DNA of 64,000 nucleotides. Source: a virus. This document shows, in pieces, positions 46,405 to 55,316 of this stretch (position 1 is the first letter of the stretch; every line of letters begins with the position of its first letter). A model generated the notes under the pieces. The model made no database searches and was not told where the DNA came from. It worked only from the letters and a program-made list of their open reading frames with translations. The stretch spans positions 1 to 64,000 of the IMG/VR virus record IMGVR_UViG_3300050343_000256; one strand, written 5' to 3'. Position numbers and translations under genes: made by a program.

Positions 46405-47059
46405 CTTTTTTAATCTTGGCAATGATCTTTTTGATCATTGGCTTAATTAGTTTTAGCAAAAAATTAGATATTGGCTTAGCTAATAGTGCAGATACCGTTG
46501 CAATAATTGCAATCGTCGCAGTAGTCGTTGCAGCCTCGAGTGGCGGCAAATATTGCGTTACTGTCTCAATAGCTTTATTTTCTGGTTTCGCAACTGTAAT
46601 ACATTTGCCTTTCACTAGTATCTCTTTGTCTTTGCAACGAGGCTTTGAACTACTACTATTTTCAGTATTAGCAGTATTAATCGAATGCTTAGGCGTTGTC
46701 ATTGCAGGGGGTATAGCTGGTGCTTCGGGCTTGTCCGCCTCTGCATTGCCGCCAACTTTCGGAACTTCAGTCTTTGGATGAATTACGCTTAGCTCTGGCG
46801 TGTAATTCATTGAATTAAACGTTGGCATTCCTGCGTCACAGAAAATTGCAACTCGAGACGGATCGTTCTCAGTTAACGCTGGTGACAACTCCGAATCAAT
46901 ATGAGCCTCAACGCATCCAGGCATTTGAATGATTGGCAGCTGCATGCTGACACCATCTGGCAGGGACGGAATGGCTTCCGTGTAGAAGCTGATCGGAATA
47001 TCCTTTATATCTACGTCTTTAACGGTATTAGCATTTATGCCAATATCCGGTATGGACAT
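46304..47059 (-). CDS. hypothetical membrane protein, 251 aa
   Basis: Pro/Asn/Glu-rich N-terminal domain with a few Cys, one hydrophobic segment (TTTATIAIIATVSALLAKPI, about residues 180-200) and a very basic C-terminal tail. Convergent with the secreted-protein gene, overlapping it by 101 bases. Coupled upstream to 47059-47319. Possibly a virion membrane-interacting protein. Confidence 0.55.
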   Translation of the reverse strand: MSIPDIGINANTVKDVDIKDIPISFYTEAIPSLPDGVSMQLPIIQMPGCVEAHIDSELSPALTENDPSRVAIFCDAGMPTFNSMNYTPELSVIHPKTEVPKVGGNAEADKPEAPAIPPAMTTPKHSINTANTENSSSSKPRCKDKEILVKGKCITVAKPENKAIETVTQYLPPLEAATTTATIAIIATVSALLAKPISNFLLKLIKPMIKKIIAKIKKAMGKQVKPRSLRERTLAQRSRNQLIRQARDLMG

Positions 47060-47319
47060 TATTTAAACACTGGTAGTCCAGTCATAACCTTGCCACCTTT
47101 CGGCATAAGTTTTTCTTGAGACTTAAGCAAGTCAGTTTTCATGGCTTCCATATCTTTCGTGATATAACCAAACTCTTCCGTCAATCTTTCTTCGACTTGA
47201 AGAGCAACATCAGCCTGAAACAGCATAAGCTTCGCCAGTACAGTTTTATAAGCCCCATAAAAAACCAAGTTCAATGCGACTAAATTTGCAGTAACTAACA
47301 ACTTAAATATTAGATTCAT
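47059..47319 (-). CDS. membrane-anchored coiled-coil protein, 86 aa
   Basis: N-terminal membrane helix (LIFKLLVTANLVALNLVFYG) and a charged coiled coil (ALQVEERLTEEFGYITKDM). It overlaps neighbours by one base each. Function unknown; similar plan to the proteins at 28018 and 35128. Confidence 0.55.
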   Translation of the reverse strand: MNLIFKLLVTANLVALNLVFYGAYKTVLAKLMLFQADVALQVEERLTEEFGYITKDMEAMKTDLLKSQEKLMPKGGKVMTGLPVFK

Positions 47320-48437
47320 TATTCTGATCCGTCAACAATTATTCTGGCGTATTGAACAATTACCAAGCCATCGCCACCGGCAGGAACTCCAGTCATTTTG
47401 TAATACCCAGTACCACCACCACCACCGGCATTACCGCCTGATCCGGGCTGAGCGTAGCCAGGAGAACCACCACCACCACCAAGCATCCCTCCATTTCCAG
47501 AATTTGGTGGATACTCAGTGGTGGTATATTTTCCACCACCGCCACCACCAGCTCCAGGCCCACCGTCAGTGCCAGGAACTTGCTGTCTGTAACTGCTTTT
47601 TACGGTGTACATACCTGATGTTCCACCACCACCGCCTAAAAAAATTAAATTTGCATCGATAATCGAATTACCTTTACCTGATTCGCCTCTTGATTGGCAG
47701 CCATCTCCATAAGTGGTGTAATTCATAGAAATGCATCCAGAGCTGCCGCCGGCTCCTGAAAGTCCACCACCTGCCGGGTCGGGATGGTAGGAAGTCGAAG
47801 GAGACGCATTCTTCGGACATGTACTCATTGAGCCGCCACCTGAGCCCCCTGTGTAGTTTCCATTACTACCTACTCCTCCAATTCCGCCACCACCGCCACC
47901 TGCATATGTACTGCCTGAACCACCGGCAAAACCATCGCTAACTCCATAAGGAGCAGGGGCCGAACCGCCTCCGCCTCCACCTGCATTGTTAGAAGCAGCG
48001 TAATAACCACTTCCTCCAGATCCACCTCTTTTATTTACATCTCCACCGACACCTAGTCCGCCAACTCCATAACCACTAGAGCCTTGATTGGCCGTATTAA
48101 ATGAACCTCCATTTCCACCAGTCGCAGAGCAGTGACTGCCAAAACTTGAAGATCCTGCAACTGCATTGGCATTATTTGTGCCGCTGCCAATCGTTACCGC
48201 TTCGGTACTACCAAGTGCGCTTACGTCAATCAATTTGACCGCAAGTCCACCACCACCTCCGCCATACGCAGTAGTGGGAGAAAAACTGTAGTAGTCGTCT
48301 CCCATACCTCCAGCTCCCCAGACATGGACCAAGACTGGCTTTGTTTCGTCTATGTCAGAAGGCTTTGTCCATGTGAATGAACCTCTGCGAGTATAGATTC
48401 TGTATTCGTTGTATAAGTAAGAATTAAAATTCGCCAT
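47319..48437 (-). CDS. glycine-rich fibre-like protein, type A copy 2, 372 aa
   Basis: Starts MANFNSYLYNEYRIYTRRGSF and continues with FTWTKPSDIDETKPVLVHVWGAGG, the phage glycine-rich domain that opens many tail-fibre-like proteins, then about 300 residues of GGGGG-bounded repeats, and the end GGDGLVIVQYARI. Paralog of 49629-50741. Likely a receptor-contacting virion fibre tip or adhesin. Confidence 0.8.
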   Translation of the reverse strand: MANFNSYLYNEYRIYTRRGSFTWTKPSDIDETKPVLVHVWGAGGMGDDYYSFSPTTAYGGGGGGLAVKLIDVSALGSTEAVTIGSGTNNANAVAGSSSFGSHCSATGGNGGSFNTANQGSSGYGVGGLGVGGDVNKRGGSGGSGYYAASNNAGGGGGGSAPAPYGVSDGFAGGSGSTYAGGGGGGIGGVGSNGNYTGGSGGGSMSTCPKNASPSTSYHPDPAGGGLSGAGGSSGCISMNYTTYGDGCQSRGESGKGNSIIDANLIFLGGGGGTSGMYTVKSSYRQQVPGTDGGPGAGGGGGGKYTTTEYPPNSGNGGMLGGGGGSPGYAQPGSGGNAGGGGGTGYYKMTGVPAGGDGLVIVQYARIIVDGSE

Positions 48438-48438
48438 C

Positions 48439-49563
48439 TCAGGCCACCTTGTACTGAATAATAATTAGGCCATGTCCGCCAAATCCGGGATAGCTGGTAG
48501 CACCACCACCACCGCCAGCGCTACCTCCATATCCTGCAGAGTTTTGTCCAGCAGCTCCACCACCACCGCCAAGGATTCCACCACCGCCGGCAACTAGGTA
48601 GGGATTGACTTCGCCATGGGTGCCGCATCCACCACCACCACCACCAGGGCCCCCTGGTGCGCCTGATGAATAAGCAGTTCCACTGCTGACCAACTTGGAA
48701 GTTCCGCCACCTCCACCACCGCCGCCAAACAAGATCTGGTTAGGAGTAAGTTTTACGCCTCCATCTCCTGATTTTGCGGGTGTCCCGTTACCGCCGCCGT
48801 AAGTGACATAGCCGTAATAGAGGCAACCTCCTGATCCACCGCCTCCTAATAAGCCTGGACCTCCATTACCGCAAGCGGCATACGAGCTGTTATCTGCGTA
48901 TTGTCCTGCCCCAGCGGATCCACCGCCTCCGCCTCCTGTGTAAGACCCGTATCCACCAGGCCCTCCGATTCCGCCTCCGCCGCCAGCGCCATACGAGCTA
49001 GTACCGCCACCGGGGAAGCCATCAGAATCGCCATAAGGAGCAGGGGCTGAACCACCACCACCACCGCCACAGTTAGTACCTGTGGAGTAATACGCACTGC
49101 CACCTGTTCCACCACGCTTATTAATATCTCCGCCGATACCTAGTCCGCCAACACCCCAATTAGCCCCAGAACCTTGATTGGCAGTGGAATTACTACCACC
49201 ATTTCCGCCAGTCGCAGAACAATGAGACCCGAAAGATGAAGATCCGCCTGTACCACTTGTCGACTGGTTTCCTGTGCCAATTGCTAAAGATTCAGAAGAA
49301 CCTAAGGCGCTTGCATTTATGTATTTAACGGCGAGTCCGCCACCGCCTCCCCCATAGAGACTACTACTACTACCTCCAGAGCCTCCAGCTCCCCAAACAT
49401 GAACAAGAATTCTCGATCCATCAACTAAACCAGCTGGCTTTTCCCAGGTTATAGAACCTGGATGCCAAAACATTTCAAATTTATTAAATTCTCCTGGGAG
49501 TCCGCCACCGCCGCCGCCGCCGCCTCCGCCTGATCCACCTGTGCCCGGAAATCTTCTGCCCAT
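48439..49563 (-). CDS. glycine-rich fibre-like protein, type B copy 2, 374 aa
   Basis: Type B N-terminus MGRRFPGTGGSGG and a linker LPGEFNKFEMFW, then ITWEKPAGLVDGSRILVHVWGAGG and the glycine-rich body, ending GGHGLIIIQYKVA. Paralog of 50742-51890. It alternates with the type A genes. Confidence 0.8.
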   Translation of the reverse strand: MGRRFPGTGGSGGGGGGGGGGLPGEFNKFEMFWHPGSITWEKPAGLVDGSRILVHVWGAGGSGGSSSSLYGGGGGGLAVKYINASALGSSESLAIGTGNQSTSGTGGSSSFGSHCSATGGNGGSNSTANQGSGANWGVGGLGIGGDINKRGGTGGSAYYSTGTNCGGGGGGSAPAPYGDSDGFPGGGTSSYGAGGGGGIGGPGGYGSYTGGGGGGSAGAGQYADNSSYAACGNGGPGLLGGGGSGGCLYYGYVTYGGGNGTPAKSGDGGVKLTPNQILFGGGGGGGGTSKLVSSGTAYSSGAPGGPGGGGGGCGTHGEVNPYLVAGGGGILGGGGGAAGQNSAGYGGSAGGGGGATSYPGFGGHGLIIIQYKVA

Positions 49564-49628
49564 TTAATTAATTAACGCGCAACAATTGAGCGTCGGCTCT
49601 TGACTAAGTTTAGCGGTTACAGGAATTA

Positions 49629-50741
49629 CTAAGATTCGTGCAATCGTGCGTACTGGATGATAACAAGACCATCTCCGCCTTTTGGCGCTCGATATGACGA
49701 ATAGCCGTTCCCGCCTGATCCACCAGCATTGCCGCCGTCAGCAGAGGTGTAGCCACTGCCAGAGGCACCACCGCCGCCACCAAGAACTCCGCCGCTGCCG
49801 GGGCTTTGGAAAACGTAGTTTGCTGCATCGCTATGGCCTGTCCCCCCACCTCCAGCACCGGGGCCTCCACATGTGCCATGTGCGTGAGCATTGCCGTTAC
49901 TTGTGAAATTCATGCCGCCAGTGCCACCTCCGCCCCCGAAAAAGATTTGATTGGGGGTAAGGATCATTCCGCCTTTTGCATTTTCTGGCTCTTGCGCTAC
50001 GCCGCCGCCGTAAGTTGTGTAGTGATGCCTGGGGGCGCCACCACTGCTCCCAGCCCCGAAAAGCCCACAACCACCTGGAACTTGGTTGTAAGAACTGCTA
50101 GGAGATGCTGAAGACGCAGGTGCAGACATCGAGCCGCCGCCAGAACCAGCGACATAACTCCCATTAGTACCTGATCCCCCTATACCTGCTCCACCGCCAC
50201 CTGCATATGTACTGGCTGAACCACCGGTGAAACCATTACTAGTTCCGTAAGGAGCAGGGGCCGAACCGCCTCCGCCTCCCCCGGAATTTGAGTTGGTTGA
50301 GAAATAACCACTGCCACCTGTTCCACCACGCTTATTAATATCTCCGCCAACGCCCATCCCGCCGACAGCGTAATCAGCCGAAGAACCTTCATTAGCAGCG
50401 GAATATGCGCCGCCATTTCCGCCAGTCGCAGAACAATGAGACCCGAAAGATGAAGATCCGCCACGGGCATTGGAATTATTACTACCTAAGCCGCAGACAA
50501 CAGTTTCGGTAGAGCCAAGTGCGCCCACATTAACCAATTTGACAGCAAGGCCACCGCCACCACCACCATTGCGAGTTTTGGTTGATTGATGATAATTTGC
50601 GCAACCTCCCCCACCAGCTCCCCAAACATGCACCAAGATTGGCTTTGATGCATCTATATCAGATGGCTTTGTCCAGACATGAGCGCCTTCAAACGAGAAA
50701 ATCTCAATAGCTGTATAAAGATAGGAGTGAAAGTTAGCCAT
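49629..50741 (-). CDS. glycine-rich fibre-like protein, type A copy 1, 370 aa
   Basis: MANFHSYLYTAIEIFSFEGA then HVWTKPSDIDASKPILVHVWGAGG; the glycine-rich body and the end GGDGLVIIQYARL are as in 47319-48437. A 65-base gap separates it from the following type B gene, the only real gap in the four-gene array. Confidence 0.8.
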   Translation of the reverse strand: MANFHSYLYTAIEIFSFEGAHVWTKPSDIDASKPILVHVWGAGGGGCANYHQSTKTRNGGGGGGLAVKLVNVGALGSTETVVCGLGSNNSNARGGSSSFGSHCSATGGNGGAYSAANEGSSADYAVGGMGVGGDINKRGGTGGSGYFSTNSNSGGGGGGSAPAPYGTSNGFTGGSASTYAGGGGAGIGGSGTNGSYVAGSGGGSMSAPASSASPSSSYNQVPGGCGLFGAGSSGGAPRHHYTTYGGGVAQEPENAKGGMILTPNQIFFGGGGGTGGMNFTSNGNAHAHGTCGGPGAGGGGTGHSDAANYVFQSPGSGGVLGGGGGASGSGYTSADGGNAGGSGGNGYSSYRAPKGGDGLVIIQYARLHES

Positions 50742-51890
50742 TTACGCGATTACTTTGTACTGGATGATGATGAGGCCGTGACCACCTCTTCCAATCGTTA
50801 CTGAGCTAGGTGAATACCCGGCGCCGCCACCGCCGCCGCCGTTACCGCCAGCACCTGCATACTGATTTTCACTGGCGCCTCCACCACCGCCAAGCATTCC
50901 TCCGTTCCCTGCGTAGTACCTGAAGGCATGCCCATTAGTGGAACCCATGCCACCACCACCACCGCCAGGGCCTCCATCAGCTGCGTTAGCTCCTACGTGA
51001 TATGTAGAGCGAACAGCAGTTGTAGAACCGCCGCCACCTCCACCGCCAAACCATATGAAGTTTGGCTCGATCAAGGCACCACCTGACCCAGTGGTCGCAT
51101 TAATACCAGCACCACCGCCGTAGCTGTAATAGAGATAATCAGTAGACGCGCCTACTCCTCCAGAACCATCCCAACCGGGCCCGCCTTGAGCGCCGCCACA
51201 ATAATTTTGGAAAGCATCACCACCGCGACCGCACGATCCACCGCCGCCACCACCTGCGTGATTAATAGATGTTCCGCCTTCTCCACCTATGCCCGCACCT
51301 CCTCCCGCTGCCGAGGTCGAAGTTCCGCCCCCTCCGCCGTAGCCATTTCGCAACCCGTCAGGATGTGGAGCTGATCCGCCACCTCCGCCTCCTGCATTAG
51401 TCGATCCTCCGTTATAACCAACGCCTCCAGTACCACCTCTTTTATTTACATCTCCACCGACACCTATTCCGCCAATTCCATAACCAGTAGAGCCTTGATT
51501 GGTAGTGTTATAGCATCCACCATTTCCGCCAGTCGCGGAACAATGAGAACCGAAAGATGAAGATCCGCCTAAAGTACCTGGATTTGAATTGCCAAGCCCA
51601 ATAACCAAAGACTCAGTAGCTCCAAGGCTTCCTACGTCGATGTACTTAATAGCTAACCCACCGCCGCCTCCTCCATGTCCAATTGGAGTGCCTTGGTTTC
51701 CTCCACTGCCTCCAGCGCCCCAGACATAAACACGAATACGATTACCACCTAAATTAGATGGCTTCGTCCATGTGAAACTACCAGCGTGACTGTAAGAGCG
51801 AACCATATTAAATTCGCCGAGGCCGGCTCCGCCGTCCCCGCCGGCATTACCGCCACCGCCACCGCCGCTGCCAGGAAATCTGCGTCCCAT
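50742..51890 (-). CDS. glycine-rich fibre-like protein, type B copy 1, 382 aa
   Basis: MGRRFPGSGGGGGGNAGGDG then GEFNMVRSYSHAGSFTWTKP and the glycine-rich body ending GGHGLIIIQYKVIA. First of the four paralogs in transcription order. The very high GGN codon density and internal repetition make this DNA prone to recombination. Confidence 0.8.
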   Translation of the reverse strand: MGRRFPGSGGGGGGNAGGDGGAGLGEFNMVRSYSHAGSFTWTKPSNLGGNRIRVYVWGAGGSGGNQGTPIGHGGGGGGLAIKYIDVGSLGATESLVIGLGNSNPGTLGGSSSFGSHCSATGGNGGCYNTTNQGSTGYGIGGIGVGGDVNKRGGTGGVGYNGGSTNAGGGGGGSAPHPDGLRNGYGGGGGTSTSAAGGGAGIGGEGGTSINHAGGGGGGSCGRGGDAFQNYCGGAQGGPGWDGSGGVGASTDYLYYSYGGGAGINATTGSGGALIEPNFIWFGGGGGGGSTTAVRSTYHVGANAADGGPGGGGGGMGSTNGHAFRYYAGNGGMLGGGGGASENQYAGAGGNGGGGGGAGYSPSSVTIGRGGHGLIIIQYKVIA

Positions 51891-51893
51891 CCT

Positions 51894-52319
51894 TTAATCC
51901 AATACTGAATTAAGCTTGTCTACGGACGATTGAGAAATAGTTTTTGCTGCAAGCAGATCGGCGATCAAATCCTTATTATCTGCATCATCGTATTGGTAGT
52001 GATTTGTGTCTTGCATGAACTCAAGAAGTTCAACCACGTCTTCATCTGTGCTGGCTTTAAGAGCTTTACGCTCAATCCGAGTGAAACACTCTAAAAATTG
52101 CTGTCGAGTGATCCTCCGGTCAGTTTCTTTGACGATTGGAGGAGGCTCGGGAGCTACGTACTTAGTTACCTTCCCATCAGCGACAGTGTCGCCAGGCTCG
52201 GACCCATCAGGCAGGTCGACAAACTGTTTCGCAAGATCTGGGTGGAAGCTGGTAGCTACATCTCCAGAACACGTTTCAAGAACAATTCCGTCTTCTGCAA
52301 GACGACCTTTAATAGACAT
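51894..52319 (-). CDS. hypothetical protein, 141 aa
   Basis: The ATG at 52319 follows directly on the previous stop; an upstream in-frame extension to 52376 would run into that gene. A small beta-rich N-terminal half and a helical C-terminal half (RQQFLECFTRIERKALKA) resemble phage tail-fibre-associated or chaperone-like proteins. Function unknown. Confidence 0.6.
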   Translation of the reverse strand: MSIKGRLAEDGIVLETCSGDVATSFHPDLAKQFVDLPDGSEPGDTVADGKVTKYVAPEPPPIVKETDRRITRQQFLECFTRIERKALKASTDEDVVELLEFMQDTNHYQYDDADNKDLIADLLAAKTISQSSVDKLNSVLD

Positions 52320-52320
52320 A

Positions 52321-52656
52321 TCAGGACTCCAAGCCGTAAGCAACGAATGAAAGACTTCCAGCGCCAGAACCGACAATCAATCGGGCGCCAGATTCAAGAG
52401 TTACGCCAGTTCTCTCCATTGCAGCATTAGCGCCCAAAGAGAAGTCAAACTCAATGTAATATTGCGTAGCGATTGCGCCAGAGCTGGCAGATTCTGAAGC
52501 AGGAACAACCGCAACCCGTACAGTGTCAGCCGCTGCAGACTGATTGCAAACTGACAAGATCAATGTTGTCGTCGCAGTCGCAGTAACTAAAGCCGTTGAT
52601 GCATAGGTTGGAGCGCCACCGCCGGGTTTCGAGGTCCCCTTAATACCTGAAGCCAT
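52321..52656 (-). CDS. small virion protein, 111 aa
   Basis: Ser/Thr/Ala/Val-rich beta protein (ALVTATATTTLILSVCNQS ... TQYYIEFDFSLG ... TLESGARLIVG), a pattern typical of small phage decoration or fibre proteins. Similar in style to the protein at 53864-54211. Function inferred from composition and position. Confidence 0.55.
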   Translation of the reverse strand: MASGIKGTSKPGGGAPTYASTALVTATATTTLILSVCNQSAAADTVRVAVVPASESASSGAIATQYYIEFDFSLGANAAMERTGVTLESGARLIVGSGAGSLSFVAYGLES

Positions 52657-52714
52657 GTAATAAAAGCGATCAGTCGGGCAGATTCACTGCCTCTTCTCCT
52701 AAGTATAAAGTTTA

Positions 52715-52873
52715 TTAGCTCTGCTCGTTTTCCGCTTGGACATGTGAGCGTAATTGCTGCCTGGAAATGATACGCTCTCCAGGTGATTGCCTGTTCACAG
52801 CGTTTACTCTTTTCTTGCGAGCAGTAAGCGCCCGTTGCTGCTTAGCCTTTTGTGCAGCAGCTCGTTTAAACAT
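52715..52873 (-). CDS. small basic protein, 52 aa
   Basis: Short gene filling the gap before 52656. MFKRAAAQKAKQQRALTARK, basic throughout. Its start overlaps the stop of the upstream gene (TAATG). Function unknown. Confidence 0.5.
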   Translation of the reverse strand: MFKRAAAQKAKQQRALTARKKRVNAVNRQSPGERIISRQQLRSHVQAENEQS

Positions 52874-53601
52874 TAGCCGGAAAGACCCATGAAGAACGAA
52901 TACTGCTTATCAGCAACAGAGGACGTGTACTCACCAGCAATTAGTCGTGTCCACTCGGAAGACTCAGGAGCTGTGCCAGGGTCGGCAGTGCTGTTCGAAG
53001 TGTGATCTGTCAGGCAAATGAAGTGATCGAGGTTAGGCGCAGTACCTGTCTGAACTAGATCACCTTTGAAGTAATCAGTACTAGTGGCATAAACAGTACG
53101 ATTTTCAGTGCCCTGTGCATACCGTTCCCAGTTACTGCCTGACAAGTCTGCTAGGAAAGTCCCAGCTGACGTGTGATTGGTAAGGGCTCTGTAGCTCTGC
53201 CCTAAATAGACAACTGAATCGTCTTTTTTATAGGCAGTAGCGGTAACCCAAGTGCCTCGGAAGTTGTAACCACCTACGAGAACTTCCCAGAAAGAAGCAT
53301 TGGGCGGGATTTCATTGGTACTCGCGGCAATTGCTCTATAGCTCGAACCGCCTTGGATTACGACATCATTGACTTGATATGCAGTCGCTGAGCTCCAAGC
53401 ACCCTTGGCCGCTAGGCCTGATACCATCAGCGACCAATACGTGGTATCGCTTGGCGCATTCCCTACAGTTGCCGAAACATTGATGTAGCAGTAAACATTG
53501 CCACCATACTTGACAACATCGTTGTACTCGTACTGAGTAGTTGCAACGTAATCTCCTCGGTACTGAAAACGAAGCTTGCCGAGATCAATAATAGTACTCA
53601 T
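52873..53601 (-). CDS. tail fibre protein with CBM5/12-like repeats, 242 aa
   Basis: At least three repeats of the form G-x-W/Y-x-x-x-T-x-Y-x-x-x-D-x-V-x-x-G-x-x-Y (YRGDYVATTQYEYNDVVKYG; KGAWSSATAYQVNDVVIQGG; RGTWVTATAYKKDDSVVYLG), each followed by a W/F at the end of the module. These chitin-binding-like modules are common in cyanophage tail fibres and probably bind surface polysaccharide. Confidence 0.75.
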   Translation of the reverse strand: MSTIIDLGKLRFQYRGDYVATTQYEYNDVVKYGGNVYCYINVSATVGNAPSDTTYWSLMVSGLAAKGAWSSATAYQVNDVVIQGGSSYRAIAASTNEIPPNASFWEVLVGGYNFRGTWVTATAYKKDDSVVYLGQSYRALTNHTSAGTFLADLSGSNWERYAQGTENRTVYATSTDYFKGDLVQTGTAPNLDHFICLTDHTSNSTADPGTAPESSEWTRLIAGEYTSSVADKQYSFFMGLSG

Positions 53602-53864
53602 ACGATCTCACAGTTCAGGTGTCCGAGGTTTGCTGTTGACCAGCTAAAATTCAAAAGCTTGTCAGACCACACAGTTGCCTTGTAGTCCTCAATATTGATT
53701 ATAGAAAGGTCAGGCTGCTTGAACTCTGAACCTCCTGGGTTTCTAACGATCTGAAGATTGCCCGTAGCGACATTCAGATTAAAACTGTATGAGTTCTTAC
53801 CAGCCGGGGGAGCGAACTCATGAATTTGAGGGCTTACGACCTCTTTAATTAACTGGATAGACAT
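53598..53864 (-). CDS. small virion protein, 88 aa
   Basis: The start at 53864 (TAATG) abuts the previous stop. Beta-rich (NSYSFNLNVATGNLQIVRNP). Coupled to the fibre gene by ATGA. Function unknown. Confidence 0.55.
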   Translation of the reverse strand: MSIQLIKEVVSPQIHEFAPPAGKNSYSFNLNVATGNLQIVRNPGGSEFKQPDLSIINIEDYKATVWSDKLLNFSWSTANLGHLNCEIV

Positions 53865-54211
53865 TAGACGTCTTCGTAAACAGAGAGCCAAACGACGAAC
53901 GTGTCAACGGAATTGCCATCAACGGTGGGGGCGTCAGACTTGACAATGTCCTCCGCACCGAGAACCATCTTCTCCATGCCAGTCAGTCGCTTTTGTTCGC
54001 CTGGGCCAACACGCAGATTCTTTGCCAAGTAATAATCGTCAGATCCGATAGTTACAAGTAAGCTGATAGGCAGCTCGAAATCAGAGACATTCGAAACAGT
54101 CAAACCAGTGACGACAGATGTCATCGAGCTGGGAACGGTGTAAACCGTCGTCGCTGAAGGTGCAGACGTTGGACTACCGACAGATGCCTGAAATCTTTTA
54201 AAAGTTGCCAT
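53864..54211 (-). CDS. small virion protein, 115 aa
   Basis: MATFKRFQASVG ... TVYTVPSSMTSVVTGLTVSN ... LLVTIGSDDYYLAKNLRVGP is the pattern of small beta-barrel phage proteins that decorate the virion or join fibres. The start overlaps the previous stop. Function inferred. Confidence 0.6.
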   Translation of the reverse strand: MATFKRFQASVGSPTSAPSATTVYTVPSSMTSVVTGLTVSNVSDFELPISLLVTIGSDDYYLAKNLRVGPGEQKRLTGMEKMVLGAEDIVKSDAPTVDGNSVDTFVVWLSVYEDV

Positions 54212-54708
54212 CAACCAAAAGCAAGAATATCTGTCACAGAAAGCTGTGAACCCATCACAACCCAACTATTCGTTGAGCCTGCTATGTACATGCTAAAGGT
54301 CCCAAGCAAAGGCGAATACCAGATATCGCCTTGCATCATTCCCGAAGACGGGGCAGCATCCTGAACGAAAAATGTCATCTGACACGGCACCCATTCCACC
54401 GTGCTCGCTAAGTAGACCTGTAGAAATCCATTTGTAGTGTCATACCAAAGACTTCCATTCGCTGGGGTGGTAGGAGCCGTGGGAGACACAACGACTGATC
54501 CACCTCCACCACCACCGCCGACTGACGTCCAACTAGCACCGTCGTAAACCTTTAGCAGATTATTGGCAGTGTCAAACCAAAGATCACCGGTAACTGCAGA
54601 GCCAGGAGCGGTCCCTTGACTAGGAACATTTCCCCCTCCTTCGACTCGATCTGTTGCAGATATCTCTTGAGGATATCCATTGACAAGAACTAAGGGATAA
54701 CGATTCAT
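54211..54708 (-). CDS. tail fibre-like protein, 165 aa
   Basis: Two modules of the type GDLWFDTANNLLKVYDGASW and GSLWYDTTNGFLQVYLAST separated by a Gly-rich linker; a third weaker copy is GDIWYSPLLGTFSMYIAGS. These W-(F/Y)-D-T repeats are typical of cyanophage fibre proteins. Confidence 0.75.
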   Translation of the reverse strand: MNRYPLVLVNGYPQEISATDRVEGGGNVPSQGTAPGSAVTGDLWFDTANNLLKVYDGASWTSVGGGGGGGSVVVSPTAPTTPANGSLWYDTTNGFLQVYLASTVEWVPCQMTFFVQDAAPSSGMMQGDIWYSPLLGTFSMYIAGSTNSWVVMGSQLSVTDILAFG

Positions 54709-55280
54709 CAGGTAGTGAGCATTGGGGGCAAAGGCTGGACGTCCATAACGGTGTCTGTGATGGCTTGCCCAACCAAGACTGAATAGATGCCACCACCCCC
54801 TGGGGCAGTGGTTGTTTTACCACCGTCGACATCTAAAAAATAATCAGAACCAACTTCAAGCCCCGTATAACCATCAAAAGGACCTCTGGCTACGATCGTT
54901 ACCGGCAGGCCTGCCTCGGCGGCTGAATTTTTAGCGACTCCAACAATGTTGGCTTGTTCTCTGCTGAAAATATTAGTTGCTTTATACGCTCGTCCATCAG
55001 AAGCTTTGACATAGATCGCATCACCAGACGCGAATGTTTCACCAGATGTAGAAGGGACAAGCGTGGCTACTGACTGAGAGCCAGATCCACCACCGCTGAT
55101 GGCAAGCTGTAGGTCAATTAACGCCTGAATAATGCCAGCGGTATTAGCGGGATATGCCTTCAATGAACCTCCAGCGGCTTGGATGCAAGTTGTAATTGCT
55201 GCAATAATGCCTGACGTGTTTTCAGCAAATCGCCCCTGGAATAATGGGGTTACTGAAGGATTAAGAGGCTCTGTTGTCAC
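54708..55280 (-). CDS. tail fibre or baseplate-associated protein, 190 aa
   Basis: Alpha-helical N-terminus with phage-like LNPSVTPLFQGRFAENTSGI, then a Gly/Ser linker and a beta domain with GETFASGDAIYVKASDGRAYKA and VTIVARGPFDGYTGL, similar to cyanophage virion proteins that end in a repeated DG-x-x-Y-K-A module. Overlaps the fibre gene downstream by one base. Confidence 0.65.
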   Translation of the reverse strand: MTTEPLNPSVTPLFQGRFAENTSGIIAAITTCIQAAGGSLKAYPANTAGIIQALIDLQLAISGGGSGSQSVATLVPSTSGETFASGDAIYVKASDGRAYKATNIFSREQANIVGVAKNSAAEAGLPVTIVARGPFDGYTGLEVGSDYFLDVDGGKTTTAPGGGGIYSVLVGQAITDTVMDVQPLPPMLTT

Positions 55281-55316
55281 GGCTTAAAAAATGCCTCCTC
55301 ATGTATTCTATTAAAA

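Noticed and set aside
47319-51890. Repetitive DNA as a CRISPR or tandem-repeat array
   Set aside because: The repetition is codon-level (GGN runs) within four intact open frames, with no spacers.
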